Positions 35,162-43,749 of a DNA stretch of 64,000 bases are shown in pieces. The notes beneath the pieces were generated by a model that was given only the letters and a program-made list of their open reading frames with translations, ran no database searches and was not told where the DNA came from. Position numbers and translations under genes: made by a program. This DNA is from Granulicella aggregans (GTDB lineage: Bacteria; Acidobacteriota; Terriglobia; Terriglobales; Acidobacteriaceae), in the NCBI RefSeq assembly GCF_014203275.1, contig NZ_JACHIP010000006.1, forward strand, positions 186,001-250,000. The letters run 5' to 3'. Positions within the stretch are counted from its first letter, which is position 1. Each line of letters starts with the position of its first letter.

Positions 35162-36472
35162 TTATCCCTTCCCAAACGGCTCTTCCAGACTCAAACTGGT
35201 CGGCGTAAACATCTTCCCGCCATCCGGCGTCACATACCAGTCATCCTCCAACCGCACCCCGAACTCCCCTTCGATATAAATCCCCGGCTCATCCGAGAAA
35301 CACATCCCCGCCTCAAGCTTGGTCGCGTTCCCACGCACAAGGTAGGGCCACTCATGCCCATCCATTCCGATCCCATGCCCCACGCGATGGGTAAAGTGTT
35401 TGTAGTCCGGCCCAAATCCCGCCGCATCGACAACATCCCGAGCCGCCTTATCGATCGCCTGACACTCAATCCCAGGCCGAGCCGCTGCCAATGCCGCCGC
35501 CTGCGCCTTGTGTACAATTTCGAAGACTTTCTTCTGCTTGTCGGTGGGCTTGCCCAGCACAAACGTCCGCGAGATGTCCGACTGATACCCCTCCACCGAG
35601 CAGCCATCATCGATCAAAATAATCTCGCCTTCGCGAATCACCTGCGGCTGCACCGACCCATGCGGTAACGCCGAGTACTTCCCAACTTGGCAGCTAGCCT
35701 CTCCGCGAACGCCACTCCGCTCATAACCCGCGGCAATCAACCCCGTAAACTCCCGGTTCGTCATCCCCACCTTCGCCGACTTATACGCCGCCTCGTAGAC
35801 CGAAAGCGTAATGTCGTTCGCCAACTGCATCAGCGCCAGTTCTGCCGGAGACTTCGCCATCCGGCATCCTGCCGTGATCGGCGTCCCATTCACGACCTTC
35901 AAAGCCGGAGTCGCATGGGCCATCCCATCGGCGAACGCAAACTGCGTCCGCTCCTCGATCCCCACCGTCCCCGCAGCGAGCCCACGTTCCTTCAAAGATC
36001 GCGCCACCAGGTCATACGGACTCGCATCCTCGTTCCAGGTATGGATCTTCGTCGCCGCGCCGTCGGGAGCCATCGTCAGCCCTTCGCGAATTCGCCCTTC
36101 CTCAAACGCCGGACACACCACAAAAGGCGCTCCACTCGCAGGCAGAATCCACGCAAACAGCCGCTCCGACTGATACCCCACCTTCAACCCGGAGAAGTAG
36201 TTCAGGCTCGTCCCCACGGTAATAATCACCGCATCCATCTGCTTCGCCTTCATCAAGGCCCGCGCATGTTCCAGCCGCCCCTCACGCTCCGCCAGGGTAA
36301 TCGGAACAGCCTCATGCACTCTCGCCTTCAATCCGGCGATCGCAGGTGGCAGCTTGCCAACCTTCGCGCTCTCCTCATCCTCTTGTGCATGCAGCGTAAA
36401 GGCAGGTGCGGCAGCGGCAGCCGCAAGCAGAAAGTGTCGCCGGTTCGGCGAGGTCAATTTGGATGAAGGCAT
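35162..36472 (-). CDS. Tat-exported M24 family aminopeptidase (Xaa-Pro type)
   Basis: 436 residues from the ATG at 36472. The N-terminus has a twin-arginine signal (SPNRRHFLLAAAAAAPAF). Creatinase-N-like domain ~50-195, then the pita-bread domain with metal ligands in IDDGCSVEGYQSDISR, HRVGHGIGMDGHE, SDEPGIYIEGEFG and RLEDD. Family reaction: removal of an N-terminal residue before proline, dinuclear metal dependent. Export by Tat suggests the metal is loaded in the cytosol. Divergent from fbp with a 96-bp gap. Confidence 0.88.
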   Translation of the reverse strand: MPSSKLTSPNRRHFLLAAAAAAPAFTLHAQEDEESAKVGKLPPAIAGLKARVHEAVPITLAEREGRLEHARALMKAKQMDAVIITVGTSLNYFSGLKVGYQSERLFAWILPASGAPFVVCPAFEEGRIREGLTMAPDGAATKIHTWNEDASPYDLVARSLKERGLAAGTVGIEERTQFAFADGMAHATPALKVVNGTPITAGCRMAKSPAELALMQLANDITLSVYEAAYKSAKVGMTNREFTGLIAAGYERSGVRGEASCQVGKYSALPHGSVQPQVIREGEIILIDDGCSVEGYQSDISRTFVLGKPTDKQKKVFEIVHKAQAAALAAARPGIECQAIDKAARDVVDAAGFGPDYKHFTHRVGHGIGMDGHEWPYLVRGNATKLEAGMCFSDEPGIYIEGEFGVRLEDDWYVTPDGGKMFTPTSLSLEEPFGKG

Positions 36473-36568
36473 AACGGGATTGTAGCCCGTCCGTAACCCC
36501 ACGCCTCCTCCGAACTCGTCAGCCAACCAGCTATCATGGTCAGGACAAAGCGAGGACAAAGCATCCCC

Positions 36569-37555
36569 ATGATCACGACCTTTCAGCAACACATCCAGGC
36601 CCAGCAGCAGAGCATCAGTGAAGCCAGCGGCACCTTCAGCTATCTCCTAGCCGGCATCACGCTCGCGACCAAGATGATCCAGGCGAAGATCCGCCTCGCC
36701 GCGCTCGACGGCGCAATCGGCGCCTACGGCCAGACCAACGTTCAGGGCGAACAGCAGCAGAAGCTCGACGTCTACGCCAACGAGGCCCTCCTCCACTGCC
36801 TCGGACTCAAGGACTCCGTTGCCGCTCTCGTCAGCGAAGAGGACGAAGAGCCCGTCACCTTCGACCGCGCGCAAGGTGGCCCAAACACGGGCAAGTACAT
36901 CATCGTCTTCGATCCCCTCGACGGCTCCTCGAACATCGATGTGAACGTGAACGTCGGCACCATCTTCAGCATCCTTCGCCGCCGCACCGAGGGCGACCTG
37001 AACGCCTCCATCCTCCGCCCCGGCCACACCCAGGTCGCCGCTGGATACGTCGTCTACGGACCGTCAACCATTCTGGTCTACACGGCAGGGAACGGCGTCC
37101 ACAGCTTCATCCTCGACCCCGCCATCGGAGCCTTCGTCCTCAGCGAAGAGCGCATGATGATGCCCGAACAAGGCACCTACTACAGCACCAACGAGGCCAA
37201 CGCCGCCACCTGGCCCCAGGCCTATCGCGACTACCTCGACCTCCTCCGCTCCGGCGGCCTCGGCAAGGAGTACAGCTCTCGCTACATCGGCTCTCTCGTC
37301 GCCGACTTCCACCGCACCCTGCTCAAGGGCGGCGTCTTCCTCTACCCACCCACGCTCAAGCAGTCCAAAGGTAAGCTCCGCCTTCTCTACGAAGCCAATC
37401 CCCTCGCCTTCATCGCCGAACAGGCCGGCGGCATGGCCATCGGCCACGGCAACCGCATCCTCGACATCGAACCCGAGGGCATCCACCAGCGCACCCCCTT
37501 CATGGTCGGCAGCCGACGCGAGATGGAGGCCCTGGCCGAGGTGCTGGCCGGATGA
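36569..37555 (+). CDS. fbp: Fructose-1,6-bisphosphatase, class I
   Basis: 328 residues from the ATG at 36569 (MITTFQQHIQAQQQ); GAGGA lies 14 bp upstream, while the earlier ATG at 36536 has no ribosome site. Metal and substrate motifs are present: EDEEP (36837-36851), DPLDGSSNIDVNVNVGTIF, and KGGVFLYPPT with RLLYEANPLAF. Reaction: fructose-1,6-bisphosphate to fructose-6-phosphate, the committing step of gluconeogenesis. Its stop overlaps the start of the following small gene. Confidence 0.93.
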   Translation: MITTFQQHIQAQQQSISEASGTFSYLLAGITLATKMIQAKIRLAALDGAIGAYGQTNVQGEQQQKLDVYANEALLHCLGLKDSVAALVSEEDEEPVTFDRAQGGPNTGKYIIVFDPLDGSSNIDVNVNVGTIFSILRRRTEGDLNASILRPGHTQVAAGYVVYGPSTILVYTAGNGVHSFILDPAIGAFVLSEERMMMPEQGTYYSTNEANAATWPQAYRDYLDLLRSGGLGKEYSSRYIGSLVADFHRTLLKGGVFLYPPTLKQSKGKLRLLYEANPLAFIAEQAGGMAIGHGNRILDIEPEGIHQRTPFMVGSRREMEALAEVLAG

Positions 37556-37830
37556 CCGATACCCGCCTCACCTTCACCTCACAGGTCACCGACATCCGCC
37601 TGGAATCCCGCTCCGGCCTCGCAGCCCGCTGGCAGATAGCCCTCGAGCACACTCTCTTCACCTCGGCCTCGTCAACTGGCACCCTCCTCGCCATCGCCCC
37701 CAGCGGAGCGAGGTTAGAGGTGCCAGTGCTCGGTGTTGTTGAAGAAGACGGGACAGTCTGGCACATCGTCGATAAGCCATTGACCGACGGGACCGAAGTC
37801 ACAGGAACGCTTGCAGAGTTCCTTGCCTGA
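37552..37830 (+). CDS. Small hypothetical protein translationally coupled to fbp
   Basis: 92 residues, starting in the ATGA overlap with the fbp stop, which suggests translational coupling. No signal peptide or membrane segment. It looks like a small beta-rich domain (repeated V-T-D, ALEHTLF, VLGVVEEDGTVWHIVDKP). I do not recognise a family. The position suggests a link to fbp expression, nothing more. Confidence 0.6.
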   Translation: MTDTRLTFTSQVTDIRLESRSGLAARWQIALEHTLFTSASSTGTLLAIAPSGARLEVPVLGVVEEDGTVWHIVDKPLTDGTEVTGTLAEFLA

Positions 37831-37837
37831 AACCGGC

Positions 37838-37866
37838 TTGAGCACCGCTTTCCGACCTGTTATCTT
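37838..37866 (+). promoter_or_regulatory. Likely sigma-70-type promoter for tRNA-Ala
   Basis: TTGAGC (-35) and TATCTT (-10) separated by 17 bp, ending 54 bp before the tRNA 5' end. Confidence 0.5.
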
Positions 37867-37920
37867 TAACCTGAATCAAAGTTGCACTCGCGCCGCACCA
37901 CGCGCGTCCCTCCGCACTTT

Positions 37921-37996
37921 GGGGCTGTAGCTCAGTTGGGAGAGCGCCTCGTTCGCAACGAGGAGGTCAGCGGTTCGATCCCGCTCAGCTCCACCA
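37921..37996 (+). tRNA. tRNA-Ala (anticodon CGC)
   Basis: A complete 76-nt cloverleaf: GGGGCTG/CAGCTCC acceptor stem with one G-T pair, D arm GCTC...GAGC, anticodon stem CCTCG/CGAGG with loop TTCGCAA (anticodon CGC, codon GCG), T arm AGCGG/CCGCT with loop TTCGATC, and an encoded CCA end. Confidence 0.95.
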
Positions 37997-38006
37997 ATAA
38001 AATCAA

Positions 38007-38372
38007 TTACAAGTTCGTGCTTTGGAAGTGGAGCAGCCTCAGGGCGTCGCCATCTTCCATGTACACGGCGACCAATCTGAACCTGGATTCCAAAGTGGTC
38101 CCCGCGCGTTTCGCTGTGGTCCGGCTTACACCCGTGAGAATGGCCACAGAGCCGACGATGCGAACCTTCTCGTCAGAGAGTTCTATCGATTCAAAGACAA
38201 GCTTCCCAGCCTGGAGATCACGCAGCACTTCATCCTTTGTGAGTAAAGATCCGTCCGAACGGATCAGCGTGTAGTCCTCCGCGTACAGGTCTGCGAGAAC
38301 ATCCCAGTCCTTTTCCAGGAGCGATCGATAGAAGACCTCGCGCTGCGTCTTCAGCACTTGCTCTGCTGTCAT
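38007..38372 (-). CDS. SnoaL/DUF4440-like small protein
   Basis: 121 residues of the NTF2-like fold: VLKTQREVFYRSLLEKDWDVLADLYAEDYTLI at the start, then DGSLLTKDEVLRDL and the closing strand FRLVAVYMEDG...LRLLHFQST. Such proteins bind or turn over small molecules; the substrate is unknown. It overlaps the upstream old yellow enzyme by 4 bp (ATGA), so it is likely cotranslated and may act in the same pathway. Confidence 0.8.
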   Translation of the reverse strand: MTAEQVLKTQREVFYRSLLEKDWDVLADLYAEDYTLIRSDGSLLTKDEVLRDLQAGKLVFESIELSDEKVRIVGSVAILTGVSRTTAKRAGTTLESRFRLVAVYMEDGDALRLLHFQSTNL

Positions 38373-39493
38373 TGCTTCGCCAGTGTGGACGATTCGTCAA
38401 AAGCCCGGTAGTCCGTATAGCCACGTTCGTCGCCCCCGTAGAACGTCGACCGATCGTAAGCGTTTAGTGCGACCCCATCTGCGATGCGTTCTACCAAATC
38501 AGGGTTCGAGATGAACAGGCGCCCATAAGCGATCGCATCGGCGTAACCCGACACCAGCGCCTCGTGTCCGGTCGCAGGCGTGTAGGCCGCGGCCGAGATG
38601 AGATTGCCCTTGTAGTGCGGACGAAAGATCCGAGCGTTATTGAGTGCGTCCAGGTGGAGGTCGTCTCCGAGACCGATCTCAGAACCTCGGCCTTCAATCA
38701 AGTGGAGGTAGGCAAGGTCGTACTTATTCATTTCCTCAATGACCGAGGTGAACAATTGCATCGGATCACTGTCTTGAATGCCGCCGTACTGGCCGAAGGG
38801 TGACAAACGCACGCCGAGCTTCTGCGAACTTGTAACCGCGGATACGTTCTCCACAATCTCAAACAGGAACCGCATCCTGTTGGAGATCGACCCTCCATAG
38901 CTGTCGGTTCGCTGGTTTGAGCCATCCTCTAAAAACTGGTCGATGAGATGGCTGTTGGCACCTTGCAACTCGACTCCATCGAAGCCAGCCTCCATGGCGT
39001 TACGGGCTGCACTCGCGAAGCTTTCGATGATCTCGCGAATCTCCGGAACAGTCAGCTCACGAGGACTTTCGATTGGAACCTTCTGAAAATCTCGGGTGAA
39101 CCCCGGCAGATTTGATGGGATGGAAGATGGGGCTACGGGAACGCCTCCATCAGGCATGAAGGAAGAGTGCGAGTTACGGCCGTTGTGCGCGAGTTGGAGA
39201 ATGATTCTTCCGCCACGCTCGTGTACGGCTCGGGTCACCTTCTTCCACCCATCCACCTGCTCCCGGGTATAAATGCCCGGGGCATTCGGGTAGCCCTGGC
39301 CCTGCTGACTGACAGCGGTTCCTTCGGTAATGATCAGTCCGGCAGAGGCTCGCTGTGCGTAATACAGTGCATTCAACTCGGTGGGAGCGTTGCCCGCCCC
39401 CGCACGCATGCGTGTGAGCGGAGCCATGACGATGCGGTTCGGCAGCGTGATGCTTCCCAGGTGCAGAGGCTTGAAAAATGATGAAGGGTTCAT
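38369..39493 (-). CDS. Old yellow enzyme family NADH:flavin oxidoreductase (NemA-like)
   Basis: 374 residues, FMN-binding TIM barrel: FKPLHLGSITLPNRIVMAPLTRMRA, GTAVSQQGQGYPNAPGIY, ELQGANSHLIDQFL, NQRTDSYGGSISNR, and the phosphate-binding C-terminal ADAIAYGRLFISNPDLVERI. The usual QLWHVGRxSH block reads QLAHNGRNSH, a change near the flavin. Family reaction: reduction of alpha,beta-unsaturated carbonyls, nitro groups or maleimides with NAD(P)H. A GGGAG ribosome site precedes the ATG. Middle gene of a three-gene run. Confidence 0.9.
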   Translation of the reverse strand: MNPSSFFKPLHLGSITLPNRIVMAPLTRMRAGAGNAPTELNALYYAQRASAGLIITEGTAVSQQGQGYPNAPGIYTREQVDGWKKVTRAVHERGGRIILQLAHNGRNSHSSFMPDGGVPVAPSSIPSNLPGFTRDFQKVPIESPRELTVPEIREIIESFASAARNAMEAGFDGVELQGANSHLIDQFLEDGSNQRTDSYGGSISNRMRFLFEIVENVSAVTSSQKLGVRLSPFGQYGGIQDSDPMQLFTSVIEEMNKYDLAYLHLIEGRGSEIGLGDDLHLDALNNARIFRPHYKGNLISAAAYTPATGHEALVSGYADAIAYGRLFISNPDLVERIADGVALNAYDRSTFYGGDERGYTDYRAFDESSTLAKQ

Positions 39494-39542
39494 CGTGTTC
39501 TCCCGTGGATCCGCTGCTGGAATGGTCCGTCTGACAAGGTTG

Positions 39543-40259
39543 CTACCGGATTGAAATCTCGCCCATGTCGATCTTCACGAGCAGAGGTTCGGGCACAAGC
39601 TGGTAGTCGCCTTCGTAGGCATAGATTCTGCGCCTGGTCGGGATGATGATGCCGTCGACATCACGGTACTCGGACGCGTAGTTCAACCCCGTGGCGCCGC
39701 CGAGGATATCGACGGTGTAGTCGTGGCGGCGCAGAAGCCCATCCGGGCCGAAGCACGAGATCTGTTCACGGGTGTGGCTCTTGATGTTGTCCGGGAAGAT
39801 GACCTTAAGACGTCGCCACTGCTCACCATCTACATGAATCGGAGCGATCTCCTCGGTCACAAAGCCCGGCTTGGTATAGAGGAAGGGCGTATTCAGATAG
39901 GTCCAGAGAGCTTCGCCCAGGAAGTAAGCGACGTGCAGATCATCCCATGGCGTCTCACGCACCTGTCCGGCGAACGACGCCTCTGGATTCTCGCGTTCCC
40001 GAAGGAGCGTGCCATCGCAGCGTTCCATGATCAGGCGTTGCGGCTCGAAGACGAACCGCTTGTCCTGCCCGGGAAAATCAGTGACCATTCGTTCCTTCGT
40101 GGTGTCGATGGTCATCACCACATCCTTCAGAGAATCGCCCTGTCCCTTCACGAACCAGATCGCGCCCGTAATTGACGCAGCTACCTTAATCTTCCGCACC
40201 TTGTTCCAGCGAGACAATCCTCCATGCGCTTCCACGGCCATCTGCAATAGATCGTTCAT
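39543..40259 (-). CDS. Hypothetical protein, lipoprotein-sorting-like fold
   Basis: 238 residues from the second of two adjacent ATGs (GAGGTGAA lies just upstream). No signal peptide. The body has alternating strands (SITGAIWFVKGQ, RMVTDFPGQDKRFVFEP, RREHDYT-like turns, GIIIPTRRRIY) reminiscent of LolA-like or DUF sterol-binding sheets, and begins MAVEAHGGLSRWNKVRKI, a common opening of this group. Function unknown. It starts the run leading into the old yellow enzyme gene (49 bp gap), which suggests shared regulation. Confidence 0.6.
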   Translation of the reverse strand: MNDLLQMAVEAHGGLSRWNKVRKIKVAASITGAIWFVKGQGDSLKDVVMTIDTTKERMVTDFPGQDKRFVFEPQRLIMERCDGTLLRERENPEASFAGQVRETPWDDLHVAYFLGEALWTYLNTPFLYTKPGFVTEEIAPIHVDGEQWRRLKVIFPDNIKSHTREQISCFGPDGLLRRHDYTVDILGGATGLNYASEYRDVDGIIIPTRRRIYAYEGDYQLVPEPLLVKIDMGEISIR

Positions 40260-40376
40260 CATTTCACCTCGGTCGGTCGCGGCAAGATGTTGTTGGCCGG
40301 CCGACATGTAGACAGTACCTCTAATCAAACCTCTTCGATCATCCCGATGGAGTCGAAAATCCGTGGCTCTTTCGAA

Positions 40377-41297
40377 CTATCGCAGGCGCAATTGATGGGA
40401 AGAGTACTTCCGCGTCCGAAGCAGATCGGGCCAGTCGCTGAAGAGCTTCGATAGAGTCGGGCCACGTTCAACGCGATATGCAAGTTGCCCCGGAATCGTG
40501 ACCAGGATCTCGGTGCCAAGTCTGGGCGTACTGGCGATGGCCAACTGCGCCCCGATCTTCACGGCGCGCTCCCTCATCCCGATAAGACCCCAGTGATTTG
40601 GCACTGATCCACGTTGGAGTATCTCTCGCGGGATTCCTCGACCATTGTCCCTGACCGTGATCCGCAAGTCCCTCCTGCCGTAGACGATCGTCACTACGAT
40701 CTCGCTTGCGGCTGCGTGAACGAAGGCGTTGTGGAGCGCCTCCTTGCATAGTCTGTAGATGTCCTCGGAGACGATGGAGTTCAGGCGCATCGAAGGACCT
40801 TCGGTGACTACCTGGTAACTGGCGGCAGCAATCCGTGAAAATTCGACGGCTGCGGCAGTGAGGTCTCTCCCCAGTTCGTTGCACTCGGTCGACCTGGTGC
40901 GCAGATCAAGCACCAGCTCCCGCCCTTCCAGCATCACTCGGTCGGACTCAACAAGCGTCGCTTCGATCAATCCACGAGTCAGGTCATTGGCCGGCAATCG
41001 CTGCGAAGCTGACTGAAAGCTCAGCAGAAGCCCTTGCACGCCCTGGAAGAACGTATCGTGAAGATCTCTGGCGATTCGTTCCCTCTCCGCCAGCCTCTCG
41101 CAGAGCCGGGTGCGAACAGCTTCGCTCGCCTGCTTTAGACTGAATATGTAATATCCCCAACCGAAGAGGGCGACGAGCACTACCGCCGCGAGATCGAAAG
41201 TCCAGCTTCGCATAGAGGCGGGAAACATCCTGCCAGCCATCGCTGAGGTCGCGGCGACACATGCGGCTACGATGTAGCGTGAGGTAAACGTTGGCAA
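40377..41297 (-). CDS. NarL-type sensor histidine kinase
   Basis: 306 residues: one or two N-terminal hydrophobic segments (~7-24 and ~32-53), then HisKA_3 with H80 in RIARDLHDTFFQGVQGL and a HATPase domain with CKEALHNAFVHA, DNGRGIP and HWGLIGMRERA. It resembles the C-terminal part of large acidobacterial kinases with a periplasmic propeller, but that sensor is absent here, so it may be a short version or a truncated relic with an intact kinase. A NarL/FixJ regulator lies 4.5 kb away at 45818. Confidence 0.85.
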   Translation of the reverse strand: MPTFTSRYIVAACVAATSAMAGRMFPASMRSWTFDLAAVVLVALFGWGYYIFSLKQASEAVRTRLCERLAERERIARDLHDTFFQGVQGLLLSFQSASQRLPANDLTRGLIEATLVESDRVMLEGRELVLDLRTRSTECNELGRDLTAAAVEFSRIAAASYQVVTEGPSMRLNSIVSEDIYRLCKEALHNAFVHAAASEIVVTIVYGRRDLRITVRDNGRGIPREILQRGSVPNHWGLIGMRERAVKIGAQLAIASTPRLGTEILVTIPGQLAYRVERGPTLSKLFSDWPDLLRTRKYSSHQLRLR

Positions 41298-41454
41298 TGG
41301 GATTCTCCTGTGACGGACCTCGCGATCGTGGTCCAGTGGGGAGAAGTTTTGCAGTGCCTTACCGTTTTATCCGCTAGATGCTTTATTTTCTTCAGCTTGA
41401 CAGGATGTTGCGCCGACGTTCTAAACGTTGATTCGGCCAACGAAGGGTGAAATC

Positions 41455-42600
41455 GTGACGGATGAACGAATGAGATGGGTTCCCGTGACGGTGGCGGAGA
41501 AGACCGAGGTTCGGCACGAGCTGGAGGATGTGCTCACAGCTCCCTCATTCGTCAACAGCAAACGCTATCCGGCATTCCTGCGCTATGTAGTGGAGAAGGT
41601 GCTGCACGGGCAAGCTGAGGAGTTGAAGGAACGAACGCTGGGAGTCGAGATCTTTCATCGTGCGCCGGACTACGACTCGAACAACGACACCATCGTTCGG
41701 GTTACGGCGGGCGAGGTTCGTCGAAGGCTGGCCGCGTACTATGACGGACACGGAGCGCAGCACGCGGTCAAGATCGTATTGCCGCTGGGGTCTTACATCC
41801 CTGAGTTCTTCCGGATGGAAGGGCGTCTGGTCGAGAGGGGCTTTCCGGTGCCGATGCCTGCTGCGCGGCATTCGCGACGGTGGGTACTTCCAATGATTGC
41901 GGCCGTGGCTGTCGCGCTGCTATTCGCCGGATGGTGGACGTTCCGGGAGACTTCGGTTGAGCGGTTCTGGAAGGAGGCCGGCCCGGCGTCCGTGATCCTT
42001 TCTCCGGGAACGATCGTGACCTCAGGGTTCCCGCCGGTCGTGCAATATGGCGACAGCACGCACGATAGCGTCTGGGTCTCTGTAGAGAGCAGCACTGCCA
42101 TTGCGCGCATCACACGGATGCTGGGCGCGCAGAAGAAGGACTTTTCAATCCGGCCGGCCGCCTCGCTGACTCTTACTGACCTACGGACGAATCCCGTGGT
42201 GTTGATCGGAGGATTCAACAACGATTGGACGATGCGTCTAACGGACGGCCTTCGGTTTCATCTCTGTCCCGTAAAAGCCGGGCGCTATTTCATGGATCGC
42301 GAAGATCCCAAAAACATCTGGCAGTCTCACAGCAATGCCCAGGAACGTGTTCTCGACTTCGCGCTCATTGCGAAGTTTCACGACTCGATGATCGACAACA
42401 CGGTGTTTGTTATAGCAGGGCTTAACAAAGGCGGTACAGATGCCGCTTCAGAGTTTGTGACGACGAAGCGGTTTCTTGATCTGCTGGACCGGCAACTTCC
42501 TCGCGGGTGGGAGAAGCGCAACGTCGAGGTAGTTCTGGAGACGCATAGCGTCAGCAACAAGAACAGTGCGCCTAAGATCGTCGCGACGCATGTCTGGTGA
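41455..42600 (+). CDS. Membrane protein with acidobacterial N-terminal regulatory-type domain
   Basis: 381 residues from the GTG at 41455, preceded by AAGGGTGA. The N-terminal ~100 residues (FLRYVVEKVLHGQ, LKERTLGVEIFHR, YDSNNDTIVRVTAGEVRRRLAAYY) match a domain I recall at the front of acidobacterial transmembrane regulators, sometimes annotated as winged helix or cyclase-associated. One membrane helix follows (~144-163), then a ~220-residue periplasmic domain with VVLIGGFNNDWTMRL and VFVIAGLNKGGTDAASEF that I cannot name. A membrane-spanning sensor/DNA-binding role is plausible, but no DNA contact residues are proven. Confidence 0.65.
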   Translation: MTDERMRWVPVTVAEKTEVRHELEDVLTAPSFVNSKRYPAFLRYVVEKVLHGQAEELKERTLGVEIFHRAPDYDSNNDTIVRVTAGEVRRRLAAYYDGHGAQHAVKIVLPLGSYIPEFFRMEGRLVERGFPVPMPAARHSRRWVLPMIAAVAVALLFAGWWTFRETSVERFWKEAGPASVILSPGTIVTSGFPPVVQYGDSTHDSVWVSVESSTAIARITRMLGAQKKDFSIRPAASLTLTDLRTNPVVLIGGFNNDWTMRLTDGLRFHLCPVKAGRYFMDREDPKNIWQSHSNAQERVLDFALIAKFHDSMIDNTVFVIAGLNKGGTDAASEFVTTKRFLDLLDRQLPRGWEKRNVEVVLETHSVSNKNSAPKIVATHVW

Positions 42601-42624
42601 GGTCGAGTGCCTGTCCGCAACGAA

Positions 42625-43725
42625 CTACACGACTGACACTGACCTCCCGGACACAGACGATTCGTTGATTGCGTCGATCAGCCGATGCAGCTCCACTGCG
42701 TCAGCGAAGGTGCGGGCGGTTTTCTCTCCCGTGTGGCGGTCCGACTCGAACGCTGCATAGAGCTGCGCCAGGTCTTGCACGCTCACGTCAAGATTGGACG
42801 GAGGAATCAGACCTGTCGACGGCGGCAGAAGCAGCGACGCCCACGCACCCTTATCGCCTTGAGCAGCTTCGATCACATCGTGACGTTTTGTTACGAAGGC
42901 CCGCTCGTTGAAGATCTTCAAGTCACCTTGAGTACCGGTGATCTCAATCTGCAATCCAGCGAGGTTCTGCTTGCCACCTTCGAGGTGAATCTGGAAGAGC
43001 GCGCTGTCGACTAGCTGTCCCATGATCATGACCGCATCAGGCGTTTCGTTCGGATACACCTTGCCTGTCGAAGCAAGAGTCAAAGCCGGGAACTGGGTCG
43101 CTACGATTGCGCTCAGCATCCTCGGCTTGCCCACAGCGTGGAACAGCATGTCCATGAAGTGACCGCCATAAATCGAGAGCACATGGGAGAAGTTGCTCGC
43201 CGAAAGTGTCCATTCGAGTGACGCCGATCGCGTTGGTCCAAAGGACTCCATGCTCACGTGCATCCGCACGGACCGTATCTCCCCGATGTATTGCTCACGA
43301 ATAAGTTCGGTCAGGTGGAGAGAGCTCGCGCCCAGCGTGCGTTGCAACCCCACACAATGTCTCACTCCTGCTTATTCGGCGAGTCGGAGCAGTTCTTCGG
43401 AGTCTTTCGTGCTTGTGGTCAACGGCCACTCACAATAGACGTCTTTTCCCGCCGCAATGGCAGCTTTTACGATCCATGCGTGCTCCTGCGCTGGCGGCAG
43501 TACGGCGATAAGATCCACGTCCGCAAGGCTGACGAGATCCTCAACTCGATCGAAGGCGTGCTCGATCTCAAACTCCTTTGCTATCGCCGCTGCCTTCTCC
43601 ATGCTTCTGCTGCACACCGCCGTGATCTTGTACTGCGGAAGAAGCCTGAGTGCGGGTATGTGGCCGTAGGTCGCCCAGTTGCCGACACCTACAAGTCCAA
43701 CTCGAATGGGTCGCTGCTTTGACAT
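42625..43725 (-). pseudogene. Gfo/Idh/MocA family oxidoreductase interrupted by one in-frame stop
   Basis: The reading frame is continuous from the ATG at 43725 (NAD-binding VGLVGVGNWATYGHIPALR, then EWPLTTSTKDSEELLRLAE) to 42625, except for one TAA at 43372-43374. The text on both sides fits one protein: ...RLAE-stop-AGVRHCVGLQRTLG, where family members usually have E or D at this point. A single G-to-T change of GAA would explain it. The 3' part has the C-terminal alpha/beta domain (YGGHFMDMLFHAVGK). Either a recent pseudogene or a sequencing error; no frameshift is needed. Intact, the product would be a sugar- or small-molecule-type dehydrogenase of about 366 residues. Confidence 0.85.
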
Positions 43726-43749
43726 AAGGCTTCCTGTTCTACCGCACAG

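Noticed and set aside
40377..41297. NarL-type kinase as a pseudogene truncated at its sensor
   Set aside because: The start is a normal ATG with hydrophobic segments, and all kinase motifs are intact, so a short functional kinase is as likely.
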